From NCBI GenBank assembly GCA_964369235.1, contig CAYJEQ010000052.1, positions 1-18,845 of the forward strand: a stretch of DNA of 18,845 bases, given 5' to 3'. The notes under the pieces are model-generated. The model did no database searches and was not told where the DNA came from. It saw only the letters and a program-made list of their open reading frames with translations. Positions 1-6,750 of the stretch are shown in pieces. This DNA is from CAYJEQ01 sp964369235. GTDB lineage: Bacteria > Bacillota > Clostridia > Oscillospirales > Ruminococcaceae. Both the position numbers and the translations under genes were made by a program. Each line of letters opens with the position of its first letter. The stretch's first letter is position 1.

Positions 1-95
1 AGCAGAATGTCCTTTGAACTTTTACCACTTGCTACCCATTTGAATAGGCAGTTGCCTCTTACCTCGTAAGGCATTTTGTAATTTGGTTTGATCAA
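1..95 (-). CDS. N-terminal fragment of an unidentified protein, cut by the window edge
   Basis: The minus strand has a strong ribosome binding site (AAGGAGGA, about 104-110) eight bases before a TTG at 95-93, followed by an open frame of 31 codons to the window edge. The peptide begins MIKPNYKMPYEVRGN and is short, polar and rich in lysine. I do not recognise the family. The start rests on the very good ribosome binding site. It is the last gene in the leftward direction and is preceded by a long hairpin (128-217) lying in its presumed leader. Confidence 0.55.
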   Translation of the reverse strand, partial: MIKPNYKMPYEVRGNCLFKWVASGKSSKDIL

Positions 96-127
96 TAATG
101 TGTCCTCCTTTATTTTTACATAACAAA

Positions 128-217
128 AAATCCATACATAGTCAGTTAAGGTAACACAAATACAGCAGATAAAAATATCTACTAAAATGCTTATCTTAAC
201 CTCATATGTATGGATTT
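128..217 (-). repeat. Long two-part inverted repeat in the leader of the leftmost gene
   Basis: Thirteen bases at 128-140 (AAATCCATACATA) pair perfectly with 205-217. After a symmetric 4 x 4 internal gap, GTTAAG (145-150) pairs with CTTAAC (195-200). The loop of 44 bases is AT-rich. On the minus strand the outer stem is followed by a run of T, so it could act as a terminator or attenuator ahead of the gene at 1-95. It could also be a short mobile repeat with terminal inverted repeats. I match it to no known riboswitch. Confidence 0.5.
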
Positions 218-363
218 AAAATCCTAGGTGGGTATTTGCTTATGTTTATGTTTTATGGGTATTTATGGTTGAGGTTTCTTTTTTTATAATTTTATTTAGA
301 ATATATGTTTGTAAATATGATAACATGGTAAAAGTAAATTGTCAAGGGGATTGTATTACAGAA

Positions 364-506
364 TATAATATAAATTTGCTATTTGCTTGGCTGCCACCAA
401 GTGACGAGAGCAAGGCATAAATGCAAGGCATCTAAAATCGCCCCTGGGAGGTAAATCCTTAATAGTGATAAATAATCGTAACCCAGTGAAGATAATTTAT
501 ATTATA
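364..506. repeat. Structured repeat family 1, copy A
   Basis: First of two adjacent related units. It is bounded by an almost perfect inverted repeat (TATAATATAAATT at 364-376, its complement at 494-506). Inside lie a hairpin around TTGCTTGG..GAGCAA, the segment TCTAAAATCGCCCCTG, and a second hairpin of the type ATAAATAATC..GATAATTTAT near the end. Compared with copy B it carries an extra 13-base duplication of the AAGGCA segment (about 412-428). No reading frame is evident. The form suits a miniature inverted-repeat element or a structured non-coding RNA. Confidence 0.55.
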
Positions 507-517
507 CGAAGTATGAG

Positions 518-630
518 TATAATATAAATTTGCCATTTGCTCGGTTGCCACACAGTGGCGAGAGCAAGGCATCTAAAATCGCCCCTGCGAGGATAAATAA
601 TCGCAACAAAGTGAAGATTATTTATATATG
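518..630. repeat. Structured repeat family 1, copy B
   Basis: Second unit of the tandem pair, lying 11 bases after copy A and reading in the same direction. It starts with the same TATAATATAAATT. The first hairpin is cleaner than in copy A: TTGCTC pairs with GAGCAA, and inside it GCCAC pairs with GTGGC. The last hairpin is perfect: ATAAATAATC pairs with GATTATTTAT around a 13-base loop. Both hairpins are kept in the two copies although the bases differ, which favours a conserved structure. From 96 to 729 I see no gene, only these repeats, the hairpin at 128-217 and the terminators at 647-722. Confidence 0.55.
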
Positions 631-646
631 ATGATACCTAAAACAA

Positions 647-682
647 AGCCAAGACCACCTATATCAACTAGTGGTCTTGGCT
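647..682 (-). terminator. Second terminator of the lipase/RDD operon
   Basis: Twelve bases, AGCCAAGACCAC (647-658), pair perfectly with 671-682 around a 12-base loop. On the minus strand the stem is followed by TTTGTTTT. It lies just beyond the first terminator at 690-722, so the operon ends in a double terminator. Confidence 0.75.
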
Positions 683-689
683 ACAATAA

Positions 690-722
690 AACAGGCTATC
701 ACATCTAAAGTGACAGCCTGTT
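690..722 (-). terminator. First terminator of the lipase/RDD operon
   Basis: AACAGGCT (690-697) pairs with AGCCTGTT (715-722), and an inner TCAC/GTGA pair extends the stem. On the minus strand it is followed by TTTTATTG. It begins eight bases after the last codon of the RDD-like gene. Confidence 0.8.
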
Positions 723-729
723 ATGTCTA

Positions 730-1374
730 TTATTCTATCTCTACCACCCTAGTGTTTGATTTTATATCCCAGTAGAATAATTTTCTATCACTATCATAAA
801 TGATGTTTTTTCTTTTAAAAAAAGATATGATATAAAAGATTAAAACAAAACTAATTGTAATTGATTTTATTAAATTCCTTTTAAAGATTGCTTCAAAATC
901 GGCTATTTCACCATCTAAATCCACTATTGCTAGCTTGAAAACACCATGATCTATGCTCTTTGTGGTTAGAATAGTGAAAAAGAATTGAACTACAACTAAT
1001 GCTAAAAAATATAAAACTGATATTACAATATAGATTGTTACAATAAATGCCGTTTGGAGAACCACTGTCAAAAGAGAAACATTAGGATAAAATAATTTGA
1101 TTAGAACAGATAATAATAAACTACCCAGTTGAAAAATAACAAAAACTCCAAATATATTTAGTTTTATAAACATAAAAGAAAATGGTACAGGAATGTTAAA
1201 GGGGAATATTATAATAGTGTAAAACATTGCGATAATTATTCCTGACATATTCCCAGCTTCCCCATAGTTTTGAAATATTGTTGATACTAACCAAAGAACT
1301 AATAATGCAATAAGATTATCACATATAAATAATGATAGTGTACATTCTATCTTCGTTGCCAATGATCTTTTCAT
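730..1374 (-). CDS. RDD-like multi-pass membrane protein
   Basis: A 214-residue integral membrane protein with about four or five hydrophobic segments (near residues 15-35, 45-75, 75-95, 100-140 and 170-190). After the fourth comes a polar stretch with LAIVDLDGEIADF, then KRNLIK, a last membrane segment, and a basic tail containing DSDRKLFYWDIKSNTRVVE. The order D-x-D-G, R-N-x-x-K, membrane segment, D...T-x-V-V is that of the RDD family, whose members are poorly characterised and in some cases linked to ion transport. The motif is diverged, so the assignment is tentative. The ATG lies three bases after the lipase stop codon, with GAGAGAGG as ribosome binding site, so the two genes are probably translationally coupled. 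It is the last gene of the unit and is followed by two terminators. Confidence 0.55.
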   Translation of the reverse strand: MKRSLATKIECTLSLFICDNLIALLVLWLVSTIFQNYGEAGNMSGIIIAMFYTIIIFPFNIPVPFSFMFIKLNIFGVFVIFQLGSLLLSVLIKLFYPNVSLLTVVLQTAFIVTIYIVISVLYFLALVVVQFFFTILTTKSIDHGVFKLAIVDLDGEIADFEAIFKRNLIKSITISFVLIFYIISFFKRKNIIYDSDRKLFYWDIKSNTRVVEIE

Positions 1375-1376
1375 CT

Positions 1377-2318
1377 TTAACCTCTCTCATACATTTTTAA
1401 CCTGTTTATGAAATGATACATACTGTGTAAGTAACCAGTTATACTTTCGCCCTCTGTTTGCATGTATTGTTGGTAAATTTTAATATCAAGAAGTAAGTGC
1501 CAACCTAATTGACTGGTTAAATCAACACCTATAACGCCTTCATTATCACAAACAATATGTCTAGTTACTTTTTTTGATATTGTTAGAAGTCGTGTATAAA
1601 TAACAATTGGGATATTAATATCTTGTGGAGTAATTGGTGTATTAGAAGCAATTTTAAAAGGCGAAAAAACTACCCCTGGTCCATTAAAGTACGCAACTTC
1701 TACTAATTGTTCTTCTAAATCATCATATAATGTTACTTGTGCACCGGCTCTTTGTGCTAGCATTCCACCACGTGAATGCCCTGTGATATATAAATTTAAA
1801 TTATCTATATTTGCTTCAGATAACATGTCTATAACCGTTTCAGAAGCATTACCTCCTGGATCATTAGTATACGGATAAACATGGAAATTATTATGCCAAT
1901 CTCCCTTGCAATCTTTCACATCATGATTATATTCTGCCCAACTGCATGTTGGATTCTTAAGTGGATCTTTAGCAACAGTACCCACACTACCCCTAAAAGC
2001 CAACACTAGGTTATCATCATTTGCAAAAATCGCATAAGTAAATCCACCATATAAAGCATCTTGGCTATCATCGGTTCTTTCAGTATAATGAGTTAGAACT
2101 TTCCACTCCTTGAGTTCTGAAACATTTGCTGTTAGCTTAGAATAGTCTATTTCATAATCTTTTTTATACTGATCAAGTTCATCATCTGTAAGTTCGCCTG
2201 GTTTAAAATATGGATCAAAACCTAAATTTATATTGAACCCCTGTTCCTCTGTTAAATCACCTAAGGTTTTTCCAACTACCTCATCTAAATCCCTAGAGTA
2301 CATAATCTGGGATAACAT
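1377..2318 (-). CDS. Class-3-type lipase / alpha-beta hydrolase
   Basis: This 313-residue protein carries the nucleophile elbow of class 3 lipases in LYITGHSRGGMLAQ (Ser182). The oxyanion-side strand is LVLAFRGS near residue 107. C-terminal histidines in HSMYHF (298 and 302) could supply the catalytic His; I did not fix the Asp with confidence. By family it would hydrolyse an acyl ester such as a lipid; the true substrate is unknown. I see no signal peptide. The called ATG has only a modest ribosome binding site (AGGGA), while a better one (GTGAGGA) lies about 45 bases upstream. The same frame is open back to a TAA at 2388-2390 but has no ATG, GTG or TTG start in between. It sits among small membrane proteins, so its target may be at the envelope. 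Confidence 0.75.
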   Translation of the reverse strand: MLSQIMYSRDLDEVVGKTLGDLTEEQGFNINLGFDPYFKPGELTDDELDQYKKDYEIDYSKLTANVSELKEWKVLTHYTERTDDSQDALYGGFTYAIFANDDNLVLAFRGSVGTVAKDPLKNPTCSWAEYNHDVKDCKGDWHNNFHVYPYTNDPGGNASETVIDMLSEANIDNLNLYITGHSRGGMLAQRAGAQVTLYDDLEEQLVEVAYFNGPGVVFSPFKIASNTPITPQDINIPIVIYTRLLTISKKVTRHIVCDNEGVIGVDLTSQLGWHLLLDIKIYQQYMQTEGESITGYLHSMYHFINRLKMYERG

Positions 2319-2374
2319 AGCTAAATCCCTATGGCTAACATCCCATATAAGTTTTCTCTCGTCCTCACTTTCTT

Positions 2375-2731
2375 TTAACCACCTAAATTAAGTCCAATTT
2401 CCACCTTGTATGCTAAATCATTTTCATTAAAACAAATAAAGTAATGCACAGATTCCGATGTAACTTCATTATTCCTCATCACAGCTCTTGTGGCAAGTGA
2501 ATAAGGCTTTTTTACACCATCATAATAAATACGAGTATCACTGCTACCTAATGGATTACCGTAAATTGCAATAATTTCATCTCTATTAGCTCCTATTATT
2601 TCTGAGTCTTTAAAGGGATATTGTGTAGGATAGGTAAGTTTAAAAATAAGTGTGCTAAACAATAAAATTATTATGCTGAAAATAATAATGGATTTGAAAT
2701 GTTTTTTAAAGGTATATACTATTGTCATCAT
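2375..2731 (-). CDS. Small single-pass membrane protein, BamE/SmpA-like in layout
   Basis: About 118 residues from the ATG at 2731: a short basic N-terminus, one hydrophobic segment (residues 14-32, IIIFSIIILLFSTLIF), then an extracytoplasmic domain of about 80 residues beginning FKDSEIIGANRDEIIAIYGNP. The pattern in which an acidic helix precedes YGNP and a short strand recalls the small BamE/SmpA fold found in many lipoproteins, but this is only a shape resemblance. A longer frame starts at a GTG at 2809 inside the upstream gene. I chose 2731 because TTTGGAG lies seven bases ahead of it. Function is unknown. It lies between a multi-pass membrane protein and the lipase, so it may be a partner or protective protein for the lipase. 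Confidence 0.6.
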   Translation of the reverse strand: MMTIVYTFKKHFKSIIIFSIIILLFSTLIFKLTYPTQYPFKDSEIIGANRDEIIAIYGNPLGSSDTRIYYDGVKKPYSLATRAVMRNNEVTSESVHYFICFNENDLAYKVEIGLNLGG

Positions 2732-2798
2732 TATAAATCTCCAAATATTTCTTTTTGTATCCTCATTTATAAATAGATTGGAACCTATCAATATGAGT

Positions 2799-3752
2799 TT
2801 AATCGTCACTGCTTTCTATTAAATTCCCAGTGATTTTACCAATAGCAAAACCTAGTTGTGTTGCTACTATATTGCCTATGATTATCAGCCAAGTATTCAT
2901 TTCAAGTAAGTTAAGTAACATCATAACAGGAATCATAATAATGGTTACAATCGTCATTGTCTTATATCTTAATTTTAAATAAGTGACAAATAAGATTGTA
3001 GGTAAAAATTGATAGCATGAATAAGCCACTATAAACACAACCAAAATTGCGATAATTTCAGGAATGGAGGATATCATATAATTATAAACTAAAGCAAAAA
3101 TTCCATAAGAAATGGGAAAAGTAATCGCATACAATAGAGCTATTAGAGGTTGTGTTTTATTATCTTCTAAACCCCTGTCAGTATCGGGTTCACTCTTGTT
3201 TTCTGGCATATATTTTTCAGCTTTTTCATCTCCTAAAGTAGTACCTATGCATTGATTAGAAAACTGATTTTCCCTAACTAGCATTCCTTTTAATAGATAG
3301 TACCACCAAAATATCAACATGAAAAATTTGTGATTGTTACGCTTTTCATACTGGTTTGGGGCTATATTTCCGCCTTGATTTGACATTAATATTATTTTAG
3401 GCTGGAATACCCTAGAAACAATCTTTGAGGCTAACATATACACTGGTATATAGATTACTGTTGCTACTATTGTCCAGCAAGTCATAGTAAACAATGATAC
3501 AATGGCAACATCAAATCCATAGACAATTAACCCTAATATAAAATATAGAATTATGACAATAGGCATTAGCAGCACTTTTGCTATAAACGGAAAAACAAAT
3601 TCGAAAGGCCATGTGACCACTTCGCTAGTATTAGAAAAAAGCAGTGGCAGAACCGATATCCCTCCAACGATAATCACAAGGCATACAAAAAGCAAATCTG
3701 CAATAATTATTGTCATTAAAAAATCTGCTGATAAAAATCTATTATTTTTCAC
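2799..3752 (-). CDS. Multi-pass membrane protein of unknown function
   Basis: A 317-residue protein with roughly seven hydrophobic segments: four in the first 110 residues, one around 145-160, and three to four in the last 110. A polar, charged linker (about 165-200, with EKYMPENKSEPDTDRGLED) divides the two membrane halves. I see no recognisable catalytic motif and do not name a family. Translation starts at a GTG with GAGGGGAG upstream. The C-terminus ends in acidic ESSDD. It lies between two single-pass membrane proteins in the same leftward unit as the lipase. Confidence 0.6.
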   Translation of the reverse strand: MKNNRFLSADFLMTIIIADLLFVCLVIIVGGISVLPLLFSNTSEVVTWPFEFVFPFIAKVLLMPIVIILYFILGLIVYGFDVAIVSLFTMTCWTIVATVIYIPVYMLASKIVSRVFQPKIILMSNQGGNIAPNQYEKRNNHKFFMLIFWWYYLLKGMLVRENQFSNQCIGTTLGDEKAEKYMPENKSEPDTDRGLEDNKTQPLIALLYAITFPISYGIFALVYNYMISSIPEIIAILVVFIVAYSCYQFLPTILFVTYLKLRYKTMTIVTIIMIPVMMLLNLLEMNTWLIIIGNIVATQLGFAIGKITGNLIESSDD

Positions 3753-3796
3753 ACTTGTTATTCTCCCCTCTCTGCTATAAGAATTAAAATAATATA

Positions 3797-4267
3797 CTAA
3801 TGCATAGCTACTTCAACAAGCTTACCCTCGTCGTCAAAGGCAAGCATAACATCAGAGGTGGCAAATAGCGAGCCATAAACATCTCCAAGATCCACTTGCA
3901 TAGATTTCGCACCAACAATTTCAGTGCTAGGCTCGCCCTGATCCGATGCCTCGTAGTCTAGTATATTTTCATCTGTAGCAAAATCTGAACCCACTATAGA
4001 ACCATTGTCATTATAATGAATTACCAGCCCATGCTCATCTGATTTGCTTATTACCTGCCAGCCCATGCCTTCTATTTTATCTTCTGCATCCACAAAATCT
4101 GTGAATATCAACTGATTAAAAACATAGTTGCGAACCATAATCGGTGGTCTACTATTAGGAACAAAAAGAAAGTAAATTGCCATTACTACTAAGGGCAATC
4201 CTATCGCCGATAATACTACCATTAAAATATTCCTTATTATTTTTTTAGATTTATATGTATTTATCAT
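3797..4267 (-). CDS. Single-pass membrane protein with an acidic extracytoplasmic domain
   Basis: Of 156 residues, the first ten are basic, residues 11-35 form one membrane segment (ILMVVLSAIGLPLVVMAIYF), and the rest is an acidic domain rich in Asp and Glu that should lie outside the membrane. No lipobox cysteine is visible. The ATG follows GAGGAGC by a few bases. It is the first gene of the leftward unit. The family is unknown to me. Together with the 118-residue neighbour it shares the plan of one membrane segment plus a small outer domain. Confidence 0.6.
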   Translation of the reverse strand: MINTYKSKKIIRNILMVVLSAIGLPLVVMAIYFLFVPNSRPPIMVRNYVFNQLIFTDFVDAEDKIEGMGWQVISKSDEHGLVIHYNDNGSIVGSDFATDENILDYEASDQGEPSTEIVGAKSMQVDLGDVYGSLFATSDVMLAFDDEGKLVEVAMH

Positions 4268-4348
4268 TCTAGCTCCTCAAATATAGGTAGGTTTATGTAT
4301 TTATCCCAATATTTACTAAATATATTCAATATATATTATAACACATAA

Positions 4349-4354
4349 TGTCAA
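4349..4354 (-). promoter_or_regulatory. Possible -35 box (TTGACA) for the lipase unit
   Basis: A consensus TTGACA on the minus strand lies about 80 bases before the ATG at 4267. The sequence after it is AT-rich and offers TATATT or TATTGA at 15-17 bases, neither a strong -10. It is the only consensus -35 I see in the 168-base gap. Confidence 0.35.
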
Positions 4355-4400
4355 GTTTCCCCTCAAAATGTAATAAAACACTGTTTAAATGTAATAAGAT

Positions 4401-4428
4401 GATTTAAAATACCATAATTTGGTATTCC
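4401..4428 (-). terminator. Weak terminator after the sigma-like gene
   Basis: On the minus strand GAATACC pairs with GGTATT around a seven-base AT loop and is followed by TTTAAAT. The stem is short and AT-rich, so termination would be partial and read-through into the gene at 4267 is possible. Confidence 0.4.
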
Positions 4429-4435
4429 ATAATCA

Positions 4436-5068
4436 TTATATTAACTTTTCAAGCTGTAGTCTGAGCTTTTTAAGTGTACGGTCGATAAATTTATACACAC
4501 CATCTTCGGTCATTATTTCTATCATAGCAATATCTTTTACAGGCAGTTGCCTATAGCTAAATACCCCAAAATATCTCCCCACTATTGCTTGCTCCTTGCT
4601 ACTCATATTGTTAAAACATTTTTTCAAAAGGTCAGTGTCAATCCTATTCTCAACAGCAGTATCTATTGGTATATTTATCTTGTCTTGAATTCTTTCATAA
4701 TAGGCTATGGTATTTGTGTAATCCAAATCCACCTCACCAGCAGTAAGAATATATTCAGCTGAGATGGTATTTAGCTGATACTTCTTATATGCCTTTAAAT
4801 ACCTAATTAGAGCATATTTTATTGGGATGTATATATATGTTGAAAACTTGGCTTTTTTGGGATCAAATTTTTTACCTATAATTAGTTTCACAAAACAAAG
4901 ATTGGCATAACTAAGTAGCTCCTCCTTATCCTCTGAGCTATTGCTATAAAACATATCCAAAATGATATTTACAATCTTATATAACATCTTTACATTGTTT
5001 TCATATAATTTATCTAGTGCCTTTATATCTCCATCAATATACTGCTGATATAACTGCTCATTAGTCAT
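4436..5068 (-). CDS. Sigma-70-like RNA polymerase sigma factor
   Basis: A 210-residue protein with the region 2 signature FDPKKAKFSTYIYIPIKYAL and RYLKAY (about residues 68-95), which in sigma factors binds core polymerase and the -10 box. A C-terminal region (about 150-208) resembles region 4: MSSKEQAIVGRYF followed by a helix-turn-helix-like segment and KKLRLQLEKL. Regions 1 and 3 are missing, as in small alternative or element-encoded sigma factors. The ATG is coupled to the upstream DUF6076-like gene: the two are separated by one base, and GGAGGAATTTAAG overlaps the upstream end. It probably directs transcription of element or sporulation-linked genes, but no target promoter can be assigned. 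A non-sigma positive regulator of similar layout is the alternative. Confidence 0.7.
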   Translation of the reverse strand: MTNEQLYQQYIDGDIKALDKLYENNVKMLYKIVNIILDMFYSNSSEDKEELLSYANLCFVKLIIGKKFDPKKAKFSTYIYIPIKYALIRYLKAYKKYQLNTISAEYILTAGEVDLDYTNTIAYYERIQDKINIPIDTAVENRIDTDLLKKCFNNMSSKEQAIVGRYFGVFSYRQLPVKDIAMIEIMTEDGVYKFIDRTLKKLRLQLEKLI

Positions 5069-5069
5069 C

Positions 5070-6227
5070 TTACTTAAATTCCTCCTTCTTTTTTGGTCTA
5101 CCTCTAGGATTGGCTTTGCGAATTATACCACACTGACTATATAACGCTTTAGGCTGTAGAGAATTCTCAAAATCATAGTTAGATATATTGGTTGAAGTTA
5201 TTCCTTTATGGTAGATATCTGATATGGTTTTACAAAGTAGCTCCTTATCAGTAGCACTAATTACACCACGCTTAAAATCATGACCTACACGGTCTAAGGC
5301 TCGTCGTACACTTTGAGATTTCGGTGTATTTGATACACCCTCTCTTTTTGATAGTGACCCGATTTGATGGCAAGTGTAGTTTGGATTTTCGGGGGAAGGG
5401 TTATGGCAGTAGATAGTATGGTATCTTTTAGTTATCATGAAATACTTACCACAATGCTGACACCTTCTAAATGTATGCCCATTTATCAAAGCACGCATAA
5501 AATCAAGTTTTAGAAAAGATTGTAGATCACAGCATTCAATATGTTCATAGATCTCGAATTTTCCACTATCTTTTTCTGTTTCTCTAGGAAGATAGCTAAT
5601 ATTATAAAAATCTACATTCCTATATATAGTGTTATGGTTATTAATAGGATTAGCAATCCAGTAGCTGGCTTCATCTGAATTTATAAAACTAAAGTATGCC
5701 TTCCCATGATTACTATCATTTAGAGATTTTAGTTTCATCAGCTTCTCATTAATAAAAAAATGCATAGTATGGTTAAATGCTCTTATATCATGAAGGTGGA
5801 TATTAAAATCTATTACCCTCTCTCTAAACATCTGAAATATTTTTTTATCATCTTTTTTTCTATTGTCATTAAAATTTGTCCACTCAGAAAAAATTCCCAC
5901 AGTATCTTTAACTATCTTTTTTAATCCAAAGCTATTTATCTCCTTTACTATTTCAGTTATTTCACGATACTCTTTATTTAAAATTCCAAAGACTATAAAT
6001 GGCTCCAGTATATCTAGTAATTTTTCAAACTGGTGGATAAGCCCTTGTAAATTTTCTTTATTAAAATCTTTATTACAGATGTCCAGATATTTTTTAACTA
6101 ATCTAAACTGATTTTCACAGAACATATATTCTTTTTGAATGTTTAAAAAATCAGCAGATAGCTCTCCTAAATAATAAGATTTGTTATCTACCACTACTTT
6201 GTTTTTGTGTATATAAACTGAAAACAT
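5070..6227 (-). CDS. DUF6076-like protein with a zinc-type cysteine cluster
   Basis: A 385-residue protein. The N-terminal half is helical and charged. The middle holds FRRCQHCGKYFMITKRYHTIYC followed by a second cysteine in NYTC (about residues 256-288), giving C-x2-C...C...C, a likely zinc site. The tail is basic (ANPRGRPKKKEEFK) and suggests nucleic-acid contact. The cluster pattern matches what I remember of the DUF6076 family, common in clostridial mobile elements; its function is unknown. The ATG has AAAGGATGG about ten bases upstream, and the gene is coupled to the sigma-like gene downstream. It probably starts from the minus promoter at 6309-6337. Confidence 0.6.
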   Translation of the reverse strand: MFSVYIHKNKVVVDNKSYYLGELSADFLNIQKEYMFCENQFRLVKKYLDICNKDFNKENLQGLIHQFEKLLDILEPFIVFGILNKEYREITEIVKEINSFGLKKIVKDTVGIFSEWTNFNDNRKKDDKKIFQMFRERVIDFNIHLHDIRAFNHTMHFFINEKLMKLKSLNDSNHGKAYFSFINSDEASYWIANPINNHNTIYRNVDFYNISYLPRETEKDSGKFEIYEHIECCDLQSFLKLDFMRALINGHTFRRCQHCGKYFMITKRYHTIYCHNPSPENPNYTCHQIGSLSKREGVSNTPKSQSVRRALDRVGHDFKRGVISATDKELLCKTISDIYHKGITSTNISNYDFENSLQPKALYSQCGIIRKANPRGRPKKKEEFK

Positions 6228-6308
6228 AATTATACCATCCTTTTCCCTCAGTTTGAAATTTCCTCTTTATTTGTCCTTATTGATTTATTATTTGTCGGCA
6301 ATATTATA

Positions 6309-6337
6309 ATAATATCAAAAAGATTGTAATAATACAA
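6309..6337 (-). promoter_or_regulatory. Promoter for the DUF6076/sigma operon with an overlapping palindrome
   Basis: On the minus strand TTGTAT (6337-6332) and TATTAT (6314-6309) are separated by 17 bases. The -35 box lies inside the perfect palindrome TTGTA-ATAA-TACAA (6324-6337). A regulator bound there would block or steer the promoter. Confidence 0.45.
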
Positions 6338-6364
6338 GTAGAGCAGTTTTAATCCTTACAAATA

Positions 6365-6383
6365 ATACAAATTCAAATTGTAT
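6365..6383. promoter_or_regulatory. Second TACAA/TTGTA inverted repeat in the divergent region
   Basis: ATACAA and TTGTAT face each other across seven bases. Bases 6355-6370 add two more direct TACAA copies. With 6324-6337 this makes a cluster of related half-sites between the divergent genes at 6227 and 6431. It is a plausible operator for a dimeric regulator, none of which I can assign. Confidence 0.35.
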
Positions 6384-6430
6384 AGAAACGGTAAAATTGC
6401 TTAAAACTTATATTAAGGGAGAGTGGATAT

Positions 6431-6643
6431 TTGAGAATAGATGTAAATCATGAGAAAAAAATTGTTAGTATTTGGCTAACAAATGCTGAGAAAAACCACC
6501 AAGCAATAGCCCACCAATTAAATGGTCTTTATAAACAATACAAAGATCAAAAATATCTGGTTGCTGTATTTAAATCTGGTAATGGTGATTTATCTAGTTA
6601 TACCAGTGATCTGATATGTTATAACTGTAAGAAGTTAGCATAG
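6431..6643 (+). CDS. Small hypothetical protein of mobile-element type
   Basis: A 70-residue soluble protein starting at a TTG with AGGGAGAG seven bases upstream. The sequence runs MRIDVNHEKKIVSIWLTNAE, then a helix with HQLNGLYKQYKDQ, then KYLVAVFKSGNGDL and a basic C-terminus with CYNCKKLA. I recall short proteins of the plan 'VNH..K.V.IWLT.AEK...L..LY..YK.KKYLVAVF.SG..DL' in clostridial conjugative elements, but I give this as memory rather than a search result. Function is unknown. It diverges from the DUF6076/sigma operon and shares its control region. Confidence 0.6.
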   Translation: MRIDVNHEKKIVSIWLTNAEKNHQAIAHQLNGLYKQYKDQKYLVAVFKSGNGDLSSYTSDLICYNCKKLA

Positions 6644-6689
6644 TATGGATTTTACAGTTATAGTGTAGGGCAACACTCCTGATAATAAC

Positions 6690-6718
6690 TTGTAAAAGCT
6701 TATTTATTATGCTACAAT
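6690..6718 (+). promoter_or_regulatory. Promoter of the RelA/SpoT-like gene
   Basis: TTGTAA (6690-6695), a 17-base spacer and TACAAT (6713-6718). The -10 is embedded in TTATGCTACAAT, the same string found before the recombinase. The ATG at 6709 lies inside this promoter, which argues for the later TTG at 6751 as the true start. Confidence 0.65.
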
Positions 6719-6750
6719 ACTTATATACTTATTGTCAGGAGGTATTCACT

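Noticed and set aside
361..632. CRISPR array
   Set aside because: Two long diverged units with internal structure, no short regular repeats with unique spacers, and no cas genes.
1377..2318. LXG-type secreted lipase toxin such as TslA
   Set aside because: No LXG domain or long helical secretion region is visible in the 313 residues, so the effector reading stays a guess.
6709..6750. ATG start at 6709 for the RelA/SpoT-like gene
   Set aside because: It lies within the TTGTAA/TACAAT promoter and has no ribosome binding site, while TTG 6751 follows AGGAGG.
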